From: an uncultured Clostridia bacterium
GTDB taxonomy: Bacteria; Bacillota; Clostridia; Christensenellales; Aristaeellaceae
Reading direction: 5' to 3'
Length of the DNA stretch: 47,282 nt
NCBI GenBank assembly: GCA_946538615.1
Contig: CAMNGW010000005.1
Location: 1-47,282, forward strand
Position numbers and translations under genes: made by a program. The notes under the pieces were generated by a model. That model searched no databases and had not been told where the DNA came from. It saw nothing but the letters and a program-made list of their open reading frames with translations. Positions 35,734 to 44,331 of the stretch are shown piece by piece. Numbering within the stretch: the first letter of the stretch is position 1; every line of letters starts with the position of its first letter.

Positions 35734-38130
35734 ATGTTACGCCGAATCATCTCCCTGCTCCTGCTTGTCATTTTCCTTACCCCCTGTGCGTCTGCACGGG
35801 CAGAATCGCTCAGCGTCGGGTTTGCGTCCGTATCGGTTGCCAACGGTGCCACCGTCCGCGTCGGGGACACTGTGACCCTGGAAATCTCATCCACCGGCGC
35901 TGTGCGCACACAGCTCATGATCGTTCCCCCGGATTCTTCCCGGCAGGGCATGGACGGTCCCGTGTGCACAGTCACCCTGGACGCGCCAGGGGTCTGGGCC
36001 TTTGTTGCCTATGCCCAGGACAGCAGCAAAAATACGGTCCACAGCCAGCAGTGGCGCATCACAGCTGACGGGGACAGCCAAGGATCGCTTCCCCCTGCGC
36101 TTGATCCCATGATCACGGTATCCGGTCTCAACACCCTCTTCCCCGCTTCCGGCCTGACTTCCAGTCTGACCGCACATGTGACAGATCTCACAACACTCGG
36201 GTCTGCCCAGTCCGGCATAGCCGATTCCAATGAGCATAACCCGCTCTATCAGCTCAGCACCGAGTTCCTCAAGCTTGCCATGAACCCCATCACCGGAACC
36301 TATGACGCCGTGACAGGAATGGCCGGTGCCCAGGAAAAGGAAGCGCTGGAACGCGCCATCATTGAAATGCTCTACGGGACCGAAGGGGACATCACCACAT
36401 GGAACCTGTCCCAGTATTTTTCCGGCAGGAGCGAGGATGAACTCAACAGTGAACGCGCTCAGGCCGCCGGTGATGCCGTCGGTTCCATTTCCCTGGGAAC
36501 AGAAGTCACGAAGGTTGCGGTTACCAGCAGCCATGCCTATATGGCGAATGTCTCCAACCAGTTCGACTGGGCCATTCAGTATGTCCGCAGGGGCCTTGCC
36601 TATGATCCCCCCACCCTGCTTTCAGATTATTCTGTCAAGGACCTGGACCATCTGATGGAAGAAGTCAGGGAGGTGCGCACCGTGACAGGTGCCGACCCGG
36701 AAAGAGCAGACCTTGTCCTGCGCGATCTGGAAAAATACAGGAATGTAAAATCAGGCAAAACACCGGAGACCTTTGAGAAAATCGGGAACGGCCTGACGGT
36801 CCTGTCCATCGTTCTCGATGCCGCTTCCCTGTATTTTGACCTGTATAACACATGGTCCGAGGCAAGCCGCGCAAACGATGCGCTCCGTCAGAAGGAAAGC
36901 GTTTCCATACTCGGCATCGCCGATGAAATCCTTTCCAAAGTTGAAATTCTGGACTGCCTGCTCCAGGAGCTGGATGAAAACACGCCCCTGTACGGGGCCT
37001 GCAGGACCGTCAGGGATGACCTGATGAACGGATTCCACGGCCTCCATTCCACAGAGACAAGGCGCGCCATTTCTGAAACAGGCAAGTATGTCCTGGATTT
37101 TTCCTGCAAGACGACCCTGAACCTGGTTGCCCTGTTCGGCTCCGGCACAGCAAAGGCAGCCGCCGGCACAGCATCCTTGTACCTCGGAGCAGCCGTTCTC
37201 GGGGCCCATGGCGCCAATTTCCTCAACGGCGGCCTGACAGAAGACATGAACAGCCTGTCTGAAGCCACAGAGAACCTCCTCTTTATCCATAATGCGCTCC
37301 TTACCATCCGCACGGACCGTATGTCCTATTACATGACGGAGCTGTATTACACCCTCGCCAAAAAACGTCTGGATTACATCACGCAGCGGAACTACTTCAT
37401 GCACCAGGATTACTGGTGGTCGGACAGCAACACAGGGACCAATGAATACAAGATGTTCTCTGCAGAATATCAGATTGCTTCAGAGCAGGGTTTCCTGCTC
37501 TCCCTGCAGAACGGTGTCCGTGAAGACGTATTTGACCAGGCCGGCGCACCCACATCTTTCCCCAACAGATATTACAGCCATGCCCTCCCGGGGTACGCTT
37601 TCTATCTGCTCCACCGTTTCGATGTCACGCTCGGAAGCTCCTGGCTATGGACCTACCATTTCGTCCCCCTCCTCCAGACCCGGACGAATCTGCTCCCGGC
37701 ACCCACACTCAAATCTGACATTGAGGGCGTGCCCGGGTTCGCCACAGTCTCCCTCCCGCTGACAAAAGAAGAAGCCTGTGAAATCCTGTTTACCGTCATG
37801 ATCGGGGGAAAAGAGTACTGCTTCGCCGCCTCCGGCAGCGGACGGACGTTCCTTGTCAGGGCGTCCGAGATCCAGGACCTCGAGCACATCCTGGAGAGCA
37901 AGTACCATTTCCAGTCGGGCAGTACAGGCTTTGACCGCTACAGGCTGTCTGATACACAGCCTGTACAGGACGGCACAGTGACGGGCCGGTTCGATGTGCA
38001 GTACTGCCGCACCTTCGATAACGGTGTGTTCTACAAAGTCCGGGACGAATCCGGCGCATACTGCTATCTCTCTGTGGATGAAGTCCAGAAACACCTGAAG
38101 CGGACAGGTCAGATTTTCTCCATCCGGTAA
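35734..38130 (+). CDS. Large secreted protein of unknown function, partner of the vWA protein
   Basis: The 798-residue product has a signal peptide (about 1-23). Residues 24-112 look like an immunoglobulin-like beta-sandwich (VRVGDTVTLEISS, VCTVTLDAPGVWAFVAYA). A long helical region (140-560) follows, with an Ala/Gly-rich hydrophobic stretch near 455-495, and the C-terminal 200 residues are mixed alpha/beta. I do not recognise the family. GGAGGTC lies before the ATG, and the gene starts 21 bases after the vWA gene, so they share a transcript and probably act together outside the cell. The amphipathic middle could insert into membranes or form a coiled scaffold. Confidence 0.75.
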   Translation: MLRRIISLLLLVIFLTPCASARAESLSVGFASVSVANGATVRVGDTVTLEISSTGAVRTQLMIVPPDSSRQGMDGPVCTVTLDAPGVWAFVAYAQDSSKNTVHSQQWRITADGDSQGSLPPALDPMITVSGLNTLFPASGLTSSLTAHVTDLTTLGSAQSGIADSNEHNPLYQLSTEFLKLAMNPITGTYDAVTGMAGAQEKEALERAIIEMLYGTEGDITTWNLSQYFSGRSEDELNSERAQAAGDAVGSISLGTEVTKVAVTSSHAYMANVSNQFDWAIQYVRRGLAYDPPTLLSDYSVKDLDHLMEEVREVRTVTGADPERADLVLRDLEKYRNVKSGKTPETFEKIGNGLTVLSIVLDAASLYFDLYNTWSEASRANDALRQKESVSILGIADEILSKVEILDCLLQELDENTPLYGACRTVRDDLMNGFHGLHSTETRRAISETGKYVLDFSCKTTLNLVALFGSGTAKAAAGTASLYLGAAVLGAHGANFLNGGLTEDMNSLSEATENLLFIHNALLTIRTDRMSYYMTELYYTLAKKRLDYITQRNYFMHQDYWWSDSNTGTNEYKMFSAEYQIASEQGFLLSLQNGVREDVFDQAGAPTSFPNRYYSHALPGYAFYLLHRFDVTLGSSWLWTYHFVPLLQTRTNLLPAPTLKSDIEGVPGFATVSLPLTKEEACEILFTVMIGGKEYCFAASGSGRTFLVRASEIQDLEHILESKYHFQSGSTGFDRYRLSDTQPVQDGTVTGRFDVQYCRTFDNGVFYKVRDESGAYCYLSVDEVQKHLKRTGQIFSIR

Positions 38131-38183
38131 TTGTCTTTGTCTCTTTCAACAATTGTTTTTCAGGACCCATGGGAGGTTTTTGT

Positions 38184-39251
38184 ATGAAAAGTCTTGCAGA
38201 TATCGATCCGAATTTCCGGCTTCCGTCCACCATCCCGGATGGCATGCGTTTCTACGAGCCGTATGATCCGCCCTTCTCCCTCTGGGGCGTCGCACCCAAC
38301 CCCCGCGGTGTCCTGTGCCGTCTGCCCGAGAGCTTTCTGCCCGGGTGCAGCGAAGGTGTGCAGCGCCTCGCCTATCACCTGGCCGGTGCCTGTGTGCGTT
38401 TTTCAACAGATGCTGACACACTCTCTGTTGTCTGGGAGCTGACAGAAACTGCGAATATGCCCCATTTTGCCCCAAGCGGGCAGAGCGGCATGGAACTCTT
38501 CGAGGAAACCGACGCTGGCACGCGGCAGATCAAAAACCTGATCCCTGCCATGGATAACGGGCACGGCTGTCTGACCATGCAGAGCACATGCTTTCCCCTG
38601 CCCGGCAGCCTGCGGCATTACGTCCTCTACCTGCCCCTCTACAATGGCCTCAGACAGCTCATGCTGGGCTTTCCGGCAGACGCGCATGTCTCCGGGGGAC
38701 GTGTGCCAAAGATTGCGCAGCCCATTGTTTTCTACGGCTCCTCCATCACGCAGGGCGGCTGTGTCAGCAAGGCAGGGTCCGCCTATACAACCATCCTCTG
38801 CCGGAAGCTGGATGCCGCCGGGCTGAACCTCGGGTTTGCAGGCAATGGGCGCGGAGAGGCCAGCATGGCAGAGTACATCGCGTCTCTCTCCATGCGGGTC
38901 TTCGTTCTGGACTATGATCACAATGCACCGGACGCTGAGCACCTGCAGAAAACACACGAACCGTTTTTCCGGACTGTCCGGAAGGCGCACCCTGAATTGC
39001 CCATCGTCCTTCTCAGCAAACCGGACTTTGATGCCCATCCTGACATGAACGCCAGGAGGAGGAGCATCATCCGGGCCACATACGAGCGCGCAGTTGCGGA
39101 AGGCGACCGCCATGTTGTCTTTGTGGACGGGGCATCCCTTTTTGGCAGTACGGACCGTGATATGTGCACGGTGGACGGGACGCACCCCAACGATCTGGGC
39201 TTCTTCCGCATGGCGGAAGCACTGTACCCTGTGCTCCGGGACCTGATCTGA
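38184..39251 (+). CDS. SGNH/GDSL-type esterase or lipase family protein
   Basis: A 355-residue two-part hydrolase. The N-terminal 170 residues form a beta-rich domain like that of SGNH_3-type carbohydrate esterases; the C-terminal part has block I FYGSSITQGG (nucleophile Ser187), the GFAGNGRGE block, LDYDHNAPD as asparagine block and VDGTHPNDLG with the Asp-x-x-His pair (331, 334). Such enzymes deacetylate or de-esterify sugars or lipids. There is no signal peptide, in contrast to its two upstream neighbours. GGGAGG precedes ATG 38184. It lies 53 bases after the large secreted gene, probably in the same transcription unit. Confidence 0.85.
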   Translation: MKSLADIDPNFRLPSTIPDGMRFYEPYDPPFSLWGVAPNPRGVLCRLPESFLPGCSEGVQRLAYHLAGACVRFSTDADTLSVVWELTETANMPHFAPSGQSGMELFEETDAGTRQIKNLIPAMDNGHGCLTMQSTCFPLPGSLRHYVLYLPLYNGLRQLMLGFPADAHVSGGRVPKIAQPIVFYGSSITQGGCVSKAGSAYTTILCRKLDAAGLNLGFAGNGRGEASMAEYIASLSMRVFVLDYDHNAPDAEHLQKTHEPFFRTVRKAHPELPIVLLSKPDFDAHPDMNARRRSIIRATYERAVAEGDRHVVFVDGASLFGSTDRDMCTVDGTHPNDLGFFRMAEALYPVLRDLI

Positions 39252-39316
39252 GCATGCACAGGCCGCATATAAAGGGGTAGCGGCCGCTGTGGCACAGACC
39301 GTCCCCGCTCCTCAAA

Positions 39317-39495
39317 ATGGCACTCATCACCATGAAAAAGCTCAGCGCCGATGGTGCCAGCATCATCCTCCGCTGTCCCATCATTCCGGGTGTCAACAAT
39401 ACCATGGACCATTTTCAGGGCATTGCCGCACTGACAAGGGACCTTCCCTGCATCCGGAAGGTGGAAGGACTCCGCAGCGTGGCCGGTCCGCCTGG
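39317..39495 (+). pseudogene. Remnant of a glycyl-radical-enzyme activating (radical SAM) protein
   Basis: The frame encodes ITMKKLSADGASIILRCPII, then PGVNNTMDHFQGIAALTRDL, closely resembling an internal region of pyruvate-formate-lyase-activating-type enzymes. It lacks the N-terminal CxxxCxxC cluster motif; a stop lies 39 bases upstream and the similarity fades near 39480. No ribosome binding site. It is a fragment of about 55 codons and certainly not a functional activase. Confidence 0.7.
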
Positions 39496-39595
39496 AATGC
39501 CTGTCCATGCCCCTGGCTTTCCGGAGCATCCTTACAGTCCGCGAGCTGCCAGCATTTTTCCGGCAGCAGATTCCGGGACTGTTTGTCTGTACGGG

Positions 39596-39624
39596 AAAAG
39601 CCCTCAATGGCTGAGGGCTTTTTT
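39596..39624. terminator. Bidirectional Rho-independent terminator
   Basis: AAAAGCCCTCA (39596-39606) pairs perfectly with TGAGGGCTTTT (39612-39622) around a five-base loop, with extra T on the plus side. It overlaps the last bases of the minus-strand gene ending at 39623 and also faces the plus-strand vWA operon. Confidence 0.85.
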
Positions 39625-40026
39625 ATTGGCAAGCATCATTTGCATGACACGCAATGTACTGTCTGATCTCCTCTTGAGTCGCCCTTTCCGGCTGTCCCAT
39701 GAACGCAGAGCCGTTTGCATTGATCCAGTCAACAAAGCTCCCAAGCTGCTCCTTGAGCATGACGGCCCTGTAGCGCCCCATTCCCGCAAACACATAATCA
39801 CAGGAAAGGAACTCCCGGGCAGCCATTTTCTCATATTCCGATGCAATGAATGTTTCCACCCATGCCTGGTACGCTGCTTCCGGTCTGCACATTTTCCTGA
39901 GTCTTCTGAGTTCCTTCTCCGCGGCCCTCCTTCCGCTCTGACCGTCCAGGTCATGGAAAACCGAATCCATTCCCATGTCCGTTTCAAGAGCCAGCTCTCT
40001 CTGTATATGCTTTCCTGCTCAGTCAC
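39623..40026 (-). CDS. Unknown protein with a 5' frameshift at an AG repeat
   Basis: The clear coding frame runs from about 39994 to 39623 and includes an internal ATG at 39976 (117 residues: helical, with AAEKELRRLRK and EYEKMAAREFLSCDYVFAG). Just upstream, GTG 40026 follows GGGGGA at good spacing and reads TEQESIYRE, then is two bases out of frame. Removing one AG unit from the (AG)4 run at 39995-40002 joins the two parts into one smooth protein of about 133 residues. The gene could be phase-variable, broken or mis-sequenced. Function unknown. It starts 42 bases after the acidic 134-residue gene. Confidence 0.6.
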
Positions 40027-40068
40027 CTGAAGTCCCCCTGCTCTTTTTTTCCCTCCCGGCCCTGGTGC

Positions 40069-40473
40069 TCATTCTTCTTCCCCGTCCTCCTCTTCCTCCT
40101 CATCTTCCCAGTCCAGGCGATGTTTTTCCCCCTCTTCCCGGATCATCTGATCAAGTTCAGCGATATAGCTCTCATACGGCGTCATGTCCACACGGTACAT
40201 TTCGTCGAGCCGGTCGCGTTCGTTACACAGTGCCTCAAGTTCTTCATCATCTTCAGCATGGGTCATCCTGATATACATATCAAACATGCTCACTGTATGG
40301 GCCTCGTAGAGCGTATCTTCCGGAGCCGCGTCGACCCACTGCCCATGCAGGTACACTTTCTTGCCATTATCATCAATCACAATTTCTGCTTCCAGACTGA
40401 CTGTGGATGCCGGGCCGCAGGCTATGCCTTCGTCTTCTGTCATCTGGACTCTTCTGCTGATCTCACGTATCAT
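40069..40473 (-). CDS. Acidic protein of unknown function
   Basis: A 134-residue soluble protein with a strand-rich first half (VSLEAEIVIDDNGKKVYLHG then QWVDAAPEDTLYEAHTVSMF) and a helical second half ending in an Asp/Glu run. A good AAGGAGG lies before the ATG. No family recognised. It has the same flavour as the acidic 144-residue protein at 43025 (short, Asp/Glu-rich, no motifs), and the two bracket the broken HTH-TPR gene, so they may belong to one accessory module. Confidence 0.75.
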   Translation of the reverse strand: MIREISRRVQMTEDEGIACGPASTVSLEAEIVIDDNGKKVYLHGQWVDAAPEDTLYEAHTVSMFDMYIRMTHAEDDEELEALCNERDRLDEMYRVDMTPYESYIAELDQMIREEGEKHRLDWEDEEEEEDGEEE

Positions 40474-40547
40474 TTTTCCATCCTCCTTATCTTGTCAGAG
40501 CCTCTGTTGCCTTCTTCATCTGACACACCGAGTATACTTTCTCCCGG

Positions 40548-40578
40548 AAAGAAAAAGTGGACCTGTAAGGTCCAACTT
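40548..40578 (-). terminator. Rho-independent terminator of the HTH-TPR transcript
   Basis: On the minus strand AAAGTTGGACC pairs with GGTCCACTTT around a five-base loop and runs into TTCTTT. It lies 85 bases past the stop at 40663. Confidence 0.75.
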
Positions 40579-40662
40579 TCTCTTTTCCCGTATGCCGCTT
40601 CTTCACAGTATGCCATGGACAGCTCCGGGACATCCGTGTACACACCTGTATTTTTTCTGAAA

Positions 40663-41967
40663 CTATTCTGTCTGTTTTTCCAGGTCCACGCCGTATTCCC
40701 GGAGGTGATTGACCAGGTCCTGGGCCTCTCTGGTCCTGCTGGTCTGCTGATAGAGGGTGAGAAGTTCCTGGCCGTAATGCTCCATCCTCGCCAGAACGGT
40801 CTCATGGCTGATCCTGTGATTGGCATCATAGTCTTCCATCAGTTCGAGCGCCCGCCCCAGAGGGATGATGGCCTCTTCGCTCCCGGCAAGGTTCCATAAT
40901 ACCCAGCCAAAATTGAAATACGTGGTGGCAACGCTCTGTGCGCACCAGGGGATCTGGTCAAGATGGTGGTTCCGAGCCACAGCAATGGCCTTGCGGTAAT
41001 ACGTAATGCACTGGTCAAGGTCCGTCTCTTCCAGGTGCCATGCCCAGGAAAAATATACCTCAAAGAGGACGGGCCATTTATCAAAGGACGGAATATGTTC
41101 CTCAATCAGGCTGAGGGCCTTGGCAAGGGAATCGTACGCACCGTCATCATCTGCCCTGTGGAGCTTCCTGTAAAAGTGCACATATGCATCGACGATGCAG
41201 GAGAGGGCGCTCTGGTTCCCATCCTTGACCTCATTGAGCACCCGCTCCTTCATGCTCAGGACCTTCTGCCACCATTCATCCTCAGCTTCTTCCTGGTCCA
41301 TCTGGCAGTACGTCATGGCCACCTTGGCACATGTACAGATGTATACGCACAGGTCATCTGAGGATACTTCCGTGCCGATCAGGTCAAGAACTTCGTGAAG
41401 CACATGGACAGATTCTTCATACTGCTCTGCATGGAACAGCTGTACGGCCTTTTCTGTCAGTGTCTCTGTCTTTTCCCGTTCAACCATGTCCGGGTCCGGC
41501 TGGACCAGTCCCTCTTTTTCCAGAAAATATTCATCCAGATAGCTTTTCATGGAGGAAAAGATAAAGCGGTACCTGACCTGATCGCCGGTAAACGCATTGT
41601 CCGGGGAATCAAGGAAGTATTCCGGCTCCTGCTTCACACCGTAATAAGCGCTGTACAGGTCCATGCCCATTTCAAGGCGCAGGAAACAGCTCTCATGACT
41701 GGCCGTGTACCTGCACGTGCCGTCCCGGTATTCCACCACCTGAAAATACTCTCTCTTCTCCGGCTCCTTATCATTGAAAGCCTCCATATAGATCTGCGGC
41801 TGGTTGCCGGTCCATGAAGACCCCACTCTTGAACCGTATTTCCTTGTGTCATCCAGGTCCCGGAGCACTTCGAGCACTTTCTTGTCCGTCCTTTTGTCTA
41901 TCTCCAGGAAAAAGCTGAAAAACGCCGAGCCGGCTGCATCTTCAAGGGTATCATAGCATTCCAGCAT
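40663..41967 (-). CDS. TPR-containing C-terminal part of a frame-broken HTH-TPR regulator
   Basis: A 434-residue frame rich in helical hairpins of about 40 residues (for example SVHVLHEVLDLIGTEVSSDD, ITYYRKAIAVARNHHLDQ, AIIPLGRALELMEDYDANH), typical of tetratricopeptide repeats. The first 150 residues are a mixed domain. It starts at an internal-looking ATG without a ribosome binding site, 70 bases inside the end of the HTH frame. Adding one G to the GGGG run at 41975-41978 makes the HTH frame read straight into it (RAQAGGADMLECYDTLED). Most likely one protein of about 730 residues originally. Confidence 0.8.
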   Translation of the reverse strand: MLECYDTLEDAAGSAFFSFFLEIDKRTDKKVLEVLRDLDDTRKYGSRVGSSWTGNQPQIYMEAFNDKEPEKREYFQVVEYRDGTCRYTASHESCFLRLEMGMDLYSAYYGVKQEPEYFLDSPDNAFTGDQVRYRFIFSSMKSYLDEYFLEKEGLVQPDPDMVEREKTETLTEKAVQLFHAEQYEESVHVLHEVLDLIGTEVSSDDLCVYICTCAKVAMTYCQMDQEEAEDEWWQKVLSMKERVLNEVKDGNQSALSCIVDAYVHFYRKLHRADDDGAYDSLAKALSLIEEHIPSFDKWPVLFEVYFSWAWHLEETDLDQCITYYRKAIAVARNHHLDQIPWCAQSVATTYFNFGWVLWNLAGSEEAIIPLGRALELMEDYDANHRISHETVLARMEHYGQELLTLYQQTSRTREAQDLVNHLREYGVDLEKQTE

Positions 41968-42806
41968 GTCCGCACCCCTGCCTGGGCGCGGATCTCCATC
42001 AGTTGGGAAAAAAGCTCCGGCTGGTCCATAAAGTTGATCTCCCCGCCAGTTTCCTTCAGTTCTTCCTCATGCGCCTCCCAGAACGCCTGCTCCTTTTCTG
42101 CAGCCTTTTTCATCAGCTCCTCTGCGTGCCTGCGCTGCTCCTCCGTAAAGACAATGAAGCTGTTCACTTCGTCGCTGAAAATCGCTTCCACCTGGTAACG
42201 GTTCCCCGCTTCATCCTCGACCCTGATCCAGCCCTGATAGTCATAGTCAAAAGGACTGTTCCCGCCGTTATGCTCCGCATGGACAAAGGAATCGATTTCC
42301 TCAAACTTTCCCTTCTGCCGCACTTCGGCTTTCTGCACCTGCTCGGTGCTGGTGATGCTTGCACTTGGCATATCCGGACTGGTACGGATGGCAGGGAGCC
42401 CGGCTTTCTCAAGGACATCATCAAGGGCATCCATCTCCATCCCATCCTCAAGGGCAAGGATGATCAGGTGGCCCCTGACATCCCTGTCGCTGAGCAGCGG
42501 CATCCCATAGCAGCTCAGGGCGTGCTGCGTCTGCGCCAGCGTCATCCCGATGGCCATACACATAGCCAGGATATAATCCCGCTCATCTGTGTGCTTGTCC
42601 CCACGCAGCAGCTTATAGGTGTAATCCTGTGACAAGCCCGAGCGCAGGGCCACCTGCTTGCGGCTGATCCTGTGCTCCCTGATCATCTGGTCCATGAAAG
42701 AAACAAAGTTGTCTGTGTAGTTCTGTCTTTCAAATTCTCTGACATACTCTGCAACTTCTTCCCTTCTGCCGTTTTTCAGCATATGGAGCAATTCACTCTG
42801 ATTCAT
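41898..42806 (-). CDS. XRE-type HTH N-terminal part of the frame-broken HTH-TPR regulator
   Basis: About 302 residues. A helix-turn-helix of the XRE class lies at about 40-90 (ISRKQVALRSGLSQDYTYKL), followed by a segment that recalls the peptide-sensing or HTH-TPR regulators of Bacillota (MAIGMTLAQTQHALSCYGMP) and a domain with SPFDYDYQGWIRVEDEAGNR. After position 41978 the frame leaves the conserved path and stops at 41898, while the TPR frame begins. ATG 42806 is the most likely start, with only a distant GGGGAG; the frame is open further upstream to 43028 but composition there is poor. In intact relatives the TPR part usually binds a peptide or protein signal. Confidence 0.8.
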   Translation of the reverse strand: MNQSELLHMLKNGRREEVAEYVREFERQNYTDNFVSFMDQMIREHRISRKQVALRSGLSQDYTYKLLRGDKHTDERDYILAMCMAIGMTLAQTQHALSCYGMPLLSDRDVRGHLIILALEDGMEMDALDDVLEKAGLPAIRTSPDMPSASITSTEQVQKAEVRQKGKFEEIDSFVHAEHNGGNSPFDYDYQGWIRVEDEAGNRYQVEAIFSDEVNSFIVFTEEQRRHAEELMKKAAEKEQAFWEAHEEELKETGGEINFMDQPELFSQLMEIRAQAGVRTCWNAMIPLKMQPARRFSAFSWR

Positions 42807-43024
42807 GCCCACTGAACAACCACGCTCCCCAAAATCTTGTTTTTGCTCCGCCACTGGAACATCCTCTTTCCGCACCGGTGCACCGTCAGACGCCGGATAC
42901 GTTATTTTCTTTTCCTTTTCCCCTGCGGTCCGGCCGTTCCTTGACAAAAGAAACGGGACCCTTTCCCATCCTGTCTTTTGGCCGCGCGCTCTTTGACGGG
43001 CGGGTCCGTGCTGTCCACAGGAAC

Positions 43025-43459
43025 TCACATCTCTTGGGACCGGCTGATCAGCTCCTGCAGAGGCGAGATATCCAGTTCCTGGACCTTCCTGCCCACAAAG
43101 CTTTTCACAATTTCCGTGCCTTCCCGATCCAGTTCATAGCCGGAAGCAGCAAAGGCCCTGGAGGTTCCATGCAGCAGCTGCATGACCTGCGGATAAGGTG
43201 TGTCTTCGAAATCCCCGTCATCATCATCGCAATCCCATGAACAGCTGTAAACAGCCCTGTCCACGAGATCTTCCGGATCAAAATCATCTTCCTCTGCCTG
43301 CTCATAGACCGATTCCTTCGTGACGTAAACGTTTTCCATTTCTTCCACAAGAAAGTCTGTAAAATACAGCTTTCCGTCCTCTCCATCCGTCACAATCTCT
43401 ATGGCCGACACGCCGCTCTCCCCGATGCACCCTTCAATCTGAATCCCTGTGATCTTCAT
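43025..43459 (-). CDS. Acidic protein of unknown function
   Basis: A soluble protein of about 144 residues with an N-terminal beta region (KITGIQIEGCIGESGVSAIE), an extremely acidic middle (SWDCDDDDGDFEDT) and a helical end. AAAGGA lies 11 bases before ATG 43459; another in-frame ATG at 43471 abuts that site. No family recognised. It sits between a terminator (43523) and the HTH-TPR gene and may be the first gene of that transcript. Confidence 0.7.
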   Translation of the reverse strand: MKITGIQIEGCIGESGVSAIEIVTDGEDGKLYFTDFLVEEMENVYVTKESVYEQAEEDDFDPEDLVDRAVYSCSWDCDDDDGDFEDTPYPQVMQLLHGTSRAFAASGYELDREGTEIVKSFVGRKVQELDISPLQELISRSQEM

Positions 43460-43522
43460 CTTTGTGCCCATCCTTTCAAATTCAATGTCTGAAGCATCAG
43501 TCAGAGGATATCATGAAGCGTG

Positions 43523-43548
43523 AAAAAAAAGTGGACCCCGGAGGTCCA
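43523..43548 (-). terminator. Rho-independent terminator of the PqqD-like gene
   Basis: Minus strand: TGGACC and GGTCCA form a six-base stem around a five-base loop, then CTTTTTTTT. It lies 84 bases after the stop at 43632. The stem core and tail resemble the terminator at 40548. Confidence 0.75.
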
Positions 43549-43631
43549 TAAATTGCTTACCCTGTCTGCAGATCCTGTCGGATCCTTCCTGTACCTGTTT
43601 TCCCCGCTGTTCCTGTTTTCAGTCCGCCACT

Positions 43632-43895
43632 TCAAGTTTCATCTATGGCCCCGACCCTGCGCAGTTCCGAAACTGCCTTCTTCACATCGCGGGCAATGAT
43701 TTCCTCAGGCGCATCAAACTGCTCGCACATAGCAGCGATGACCGCTTCTTCCGTAGTATCCTGCTTAAGAAGGTCCAGAATGATCCCCAGTGTCTTGTTC
43801 CCTCTGACCAGACCTGTGAAACCCGCGTCACCTGTCGGAATGAGGAGGCTCTCATACCCGGCATTGTGGACAATGAATTCATCTTTCAGTTTCAT
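43632..43895 (-). CDS. PqqD-family peptide-binding protein
   Basis: The 87-residue protein matches the PqqD fold: an N-terminal strand pair (KDEFIVHNAGYESLLIP), then NKTLGIILDLLKQDTTEEAV and FDAPEEIIARDVKKAVSEL, ending LRRVGAIDE. PqqD proteins hold the leader of a ribosomally made peptide for a radical SAM or other modifying enzyme. No such enzyme is visible in the window, so it is an orphan or serves a system elsewhere. ATG 43895 has AAGGGA nine bases upstream; the frame stays open 108 bases further 5' with no start signal. Short frames upstream (44090-44277) could encode small peptides in the same transcript. Confidence 0.85.
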   Translation of the reverse strand: MKLKDEFIVHNAGYESLLIPTGDAGFTGLVRGNKTLGIILDLLKQDTTEEAVIAAMCEQFDAPEEIIARDVKKAVSELRRVGAIDET

Positions 43896-44089
43896 TCCTC
43901 TCATTCCCTTCAAGATGTAATACCAAACCGGCCTGACCACGGCCGGGGGACAAGTCAGATCATGTGCCTGGCAGACGGCTCTGCAGCTTACGCATACAGT
44001 CACAGCTTTCAGACCTGCTCACCGACTTCAAAGAACGGAGCCGGGCCATACAGGTTCATGACAGCAGGCTGTTTACCTGCATATCTTTA

Positions 44090-44209
44090 TTATGACTGTA
44101 TATTCTTCTTTTTATCACGTTTCCCTGCCATTTTCAACTCAGCGATGTAACAATCTCCTGAAAAAATGAAGCCGGATTCAAGGACCGTACTGCGGGCAAA
44201 GTCATCCAT
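44090..44209 (-). CDS. Possible small peptide gene upstream of the PqqD-like gene
   Basis: A 39-codon frame (MDDFARSTVLESGFIFSGDC, then a Lys-rich tail ending KKKNIQS) closes with two consecutive TAA codons. Composition looks coding and it lies 190 bases upstream of the PqqD-like start on the same strand. Only a poorly spaced AGCAGG precedes it. A preceding 14-codon frame (44277-44233, MKETGEHEVFCIRQ) has a better GGGAAGG. Either could be a leader or modified-peptide precursor; this is speculative. Confidence 0.3.
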   Translation of the reverse strand: MDDFARSTVLESGFIFSGDCYIAELKMAGKRDKKKNIQS

Positions 44210-44331
44210 CTGTCAGTACTTTTGCCTGCTTTTCACTGTCTTATGCAAAAAACTTCATGTTCACCCGTTTCTTTCATAAAGGGTGCCTTCCCGGAAATTG
44301 AGGACCTGCCCCGACTCCCTTTCCGTTCTCT

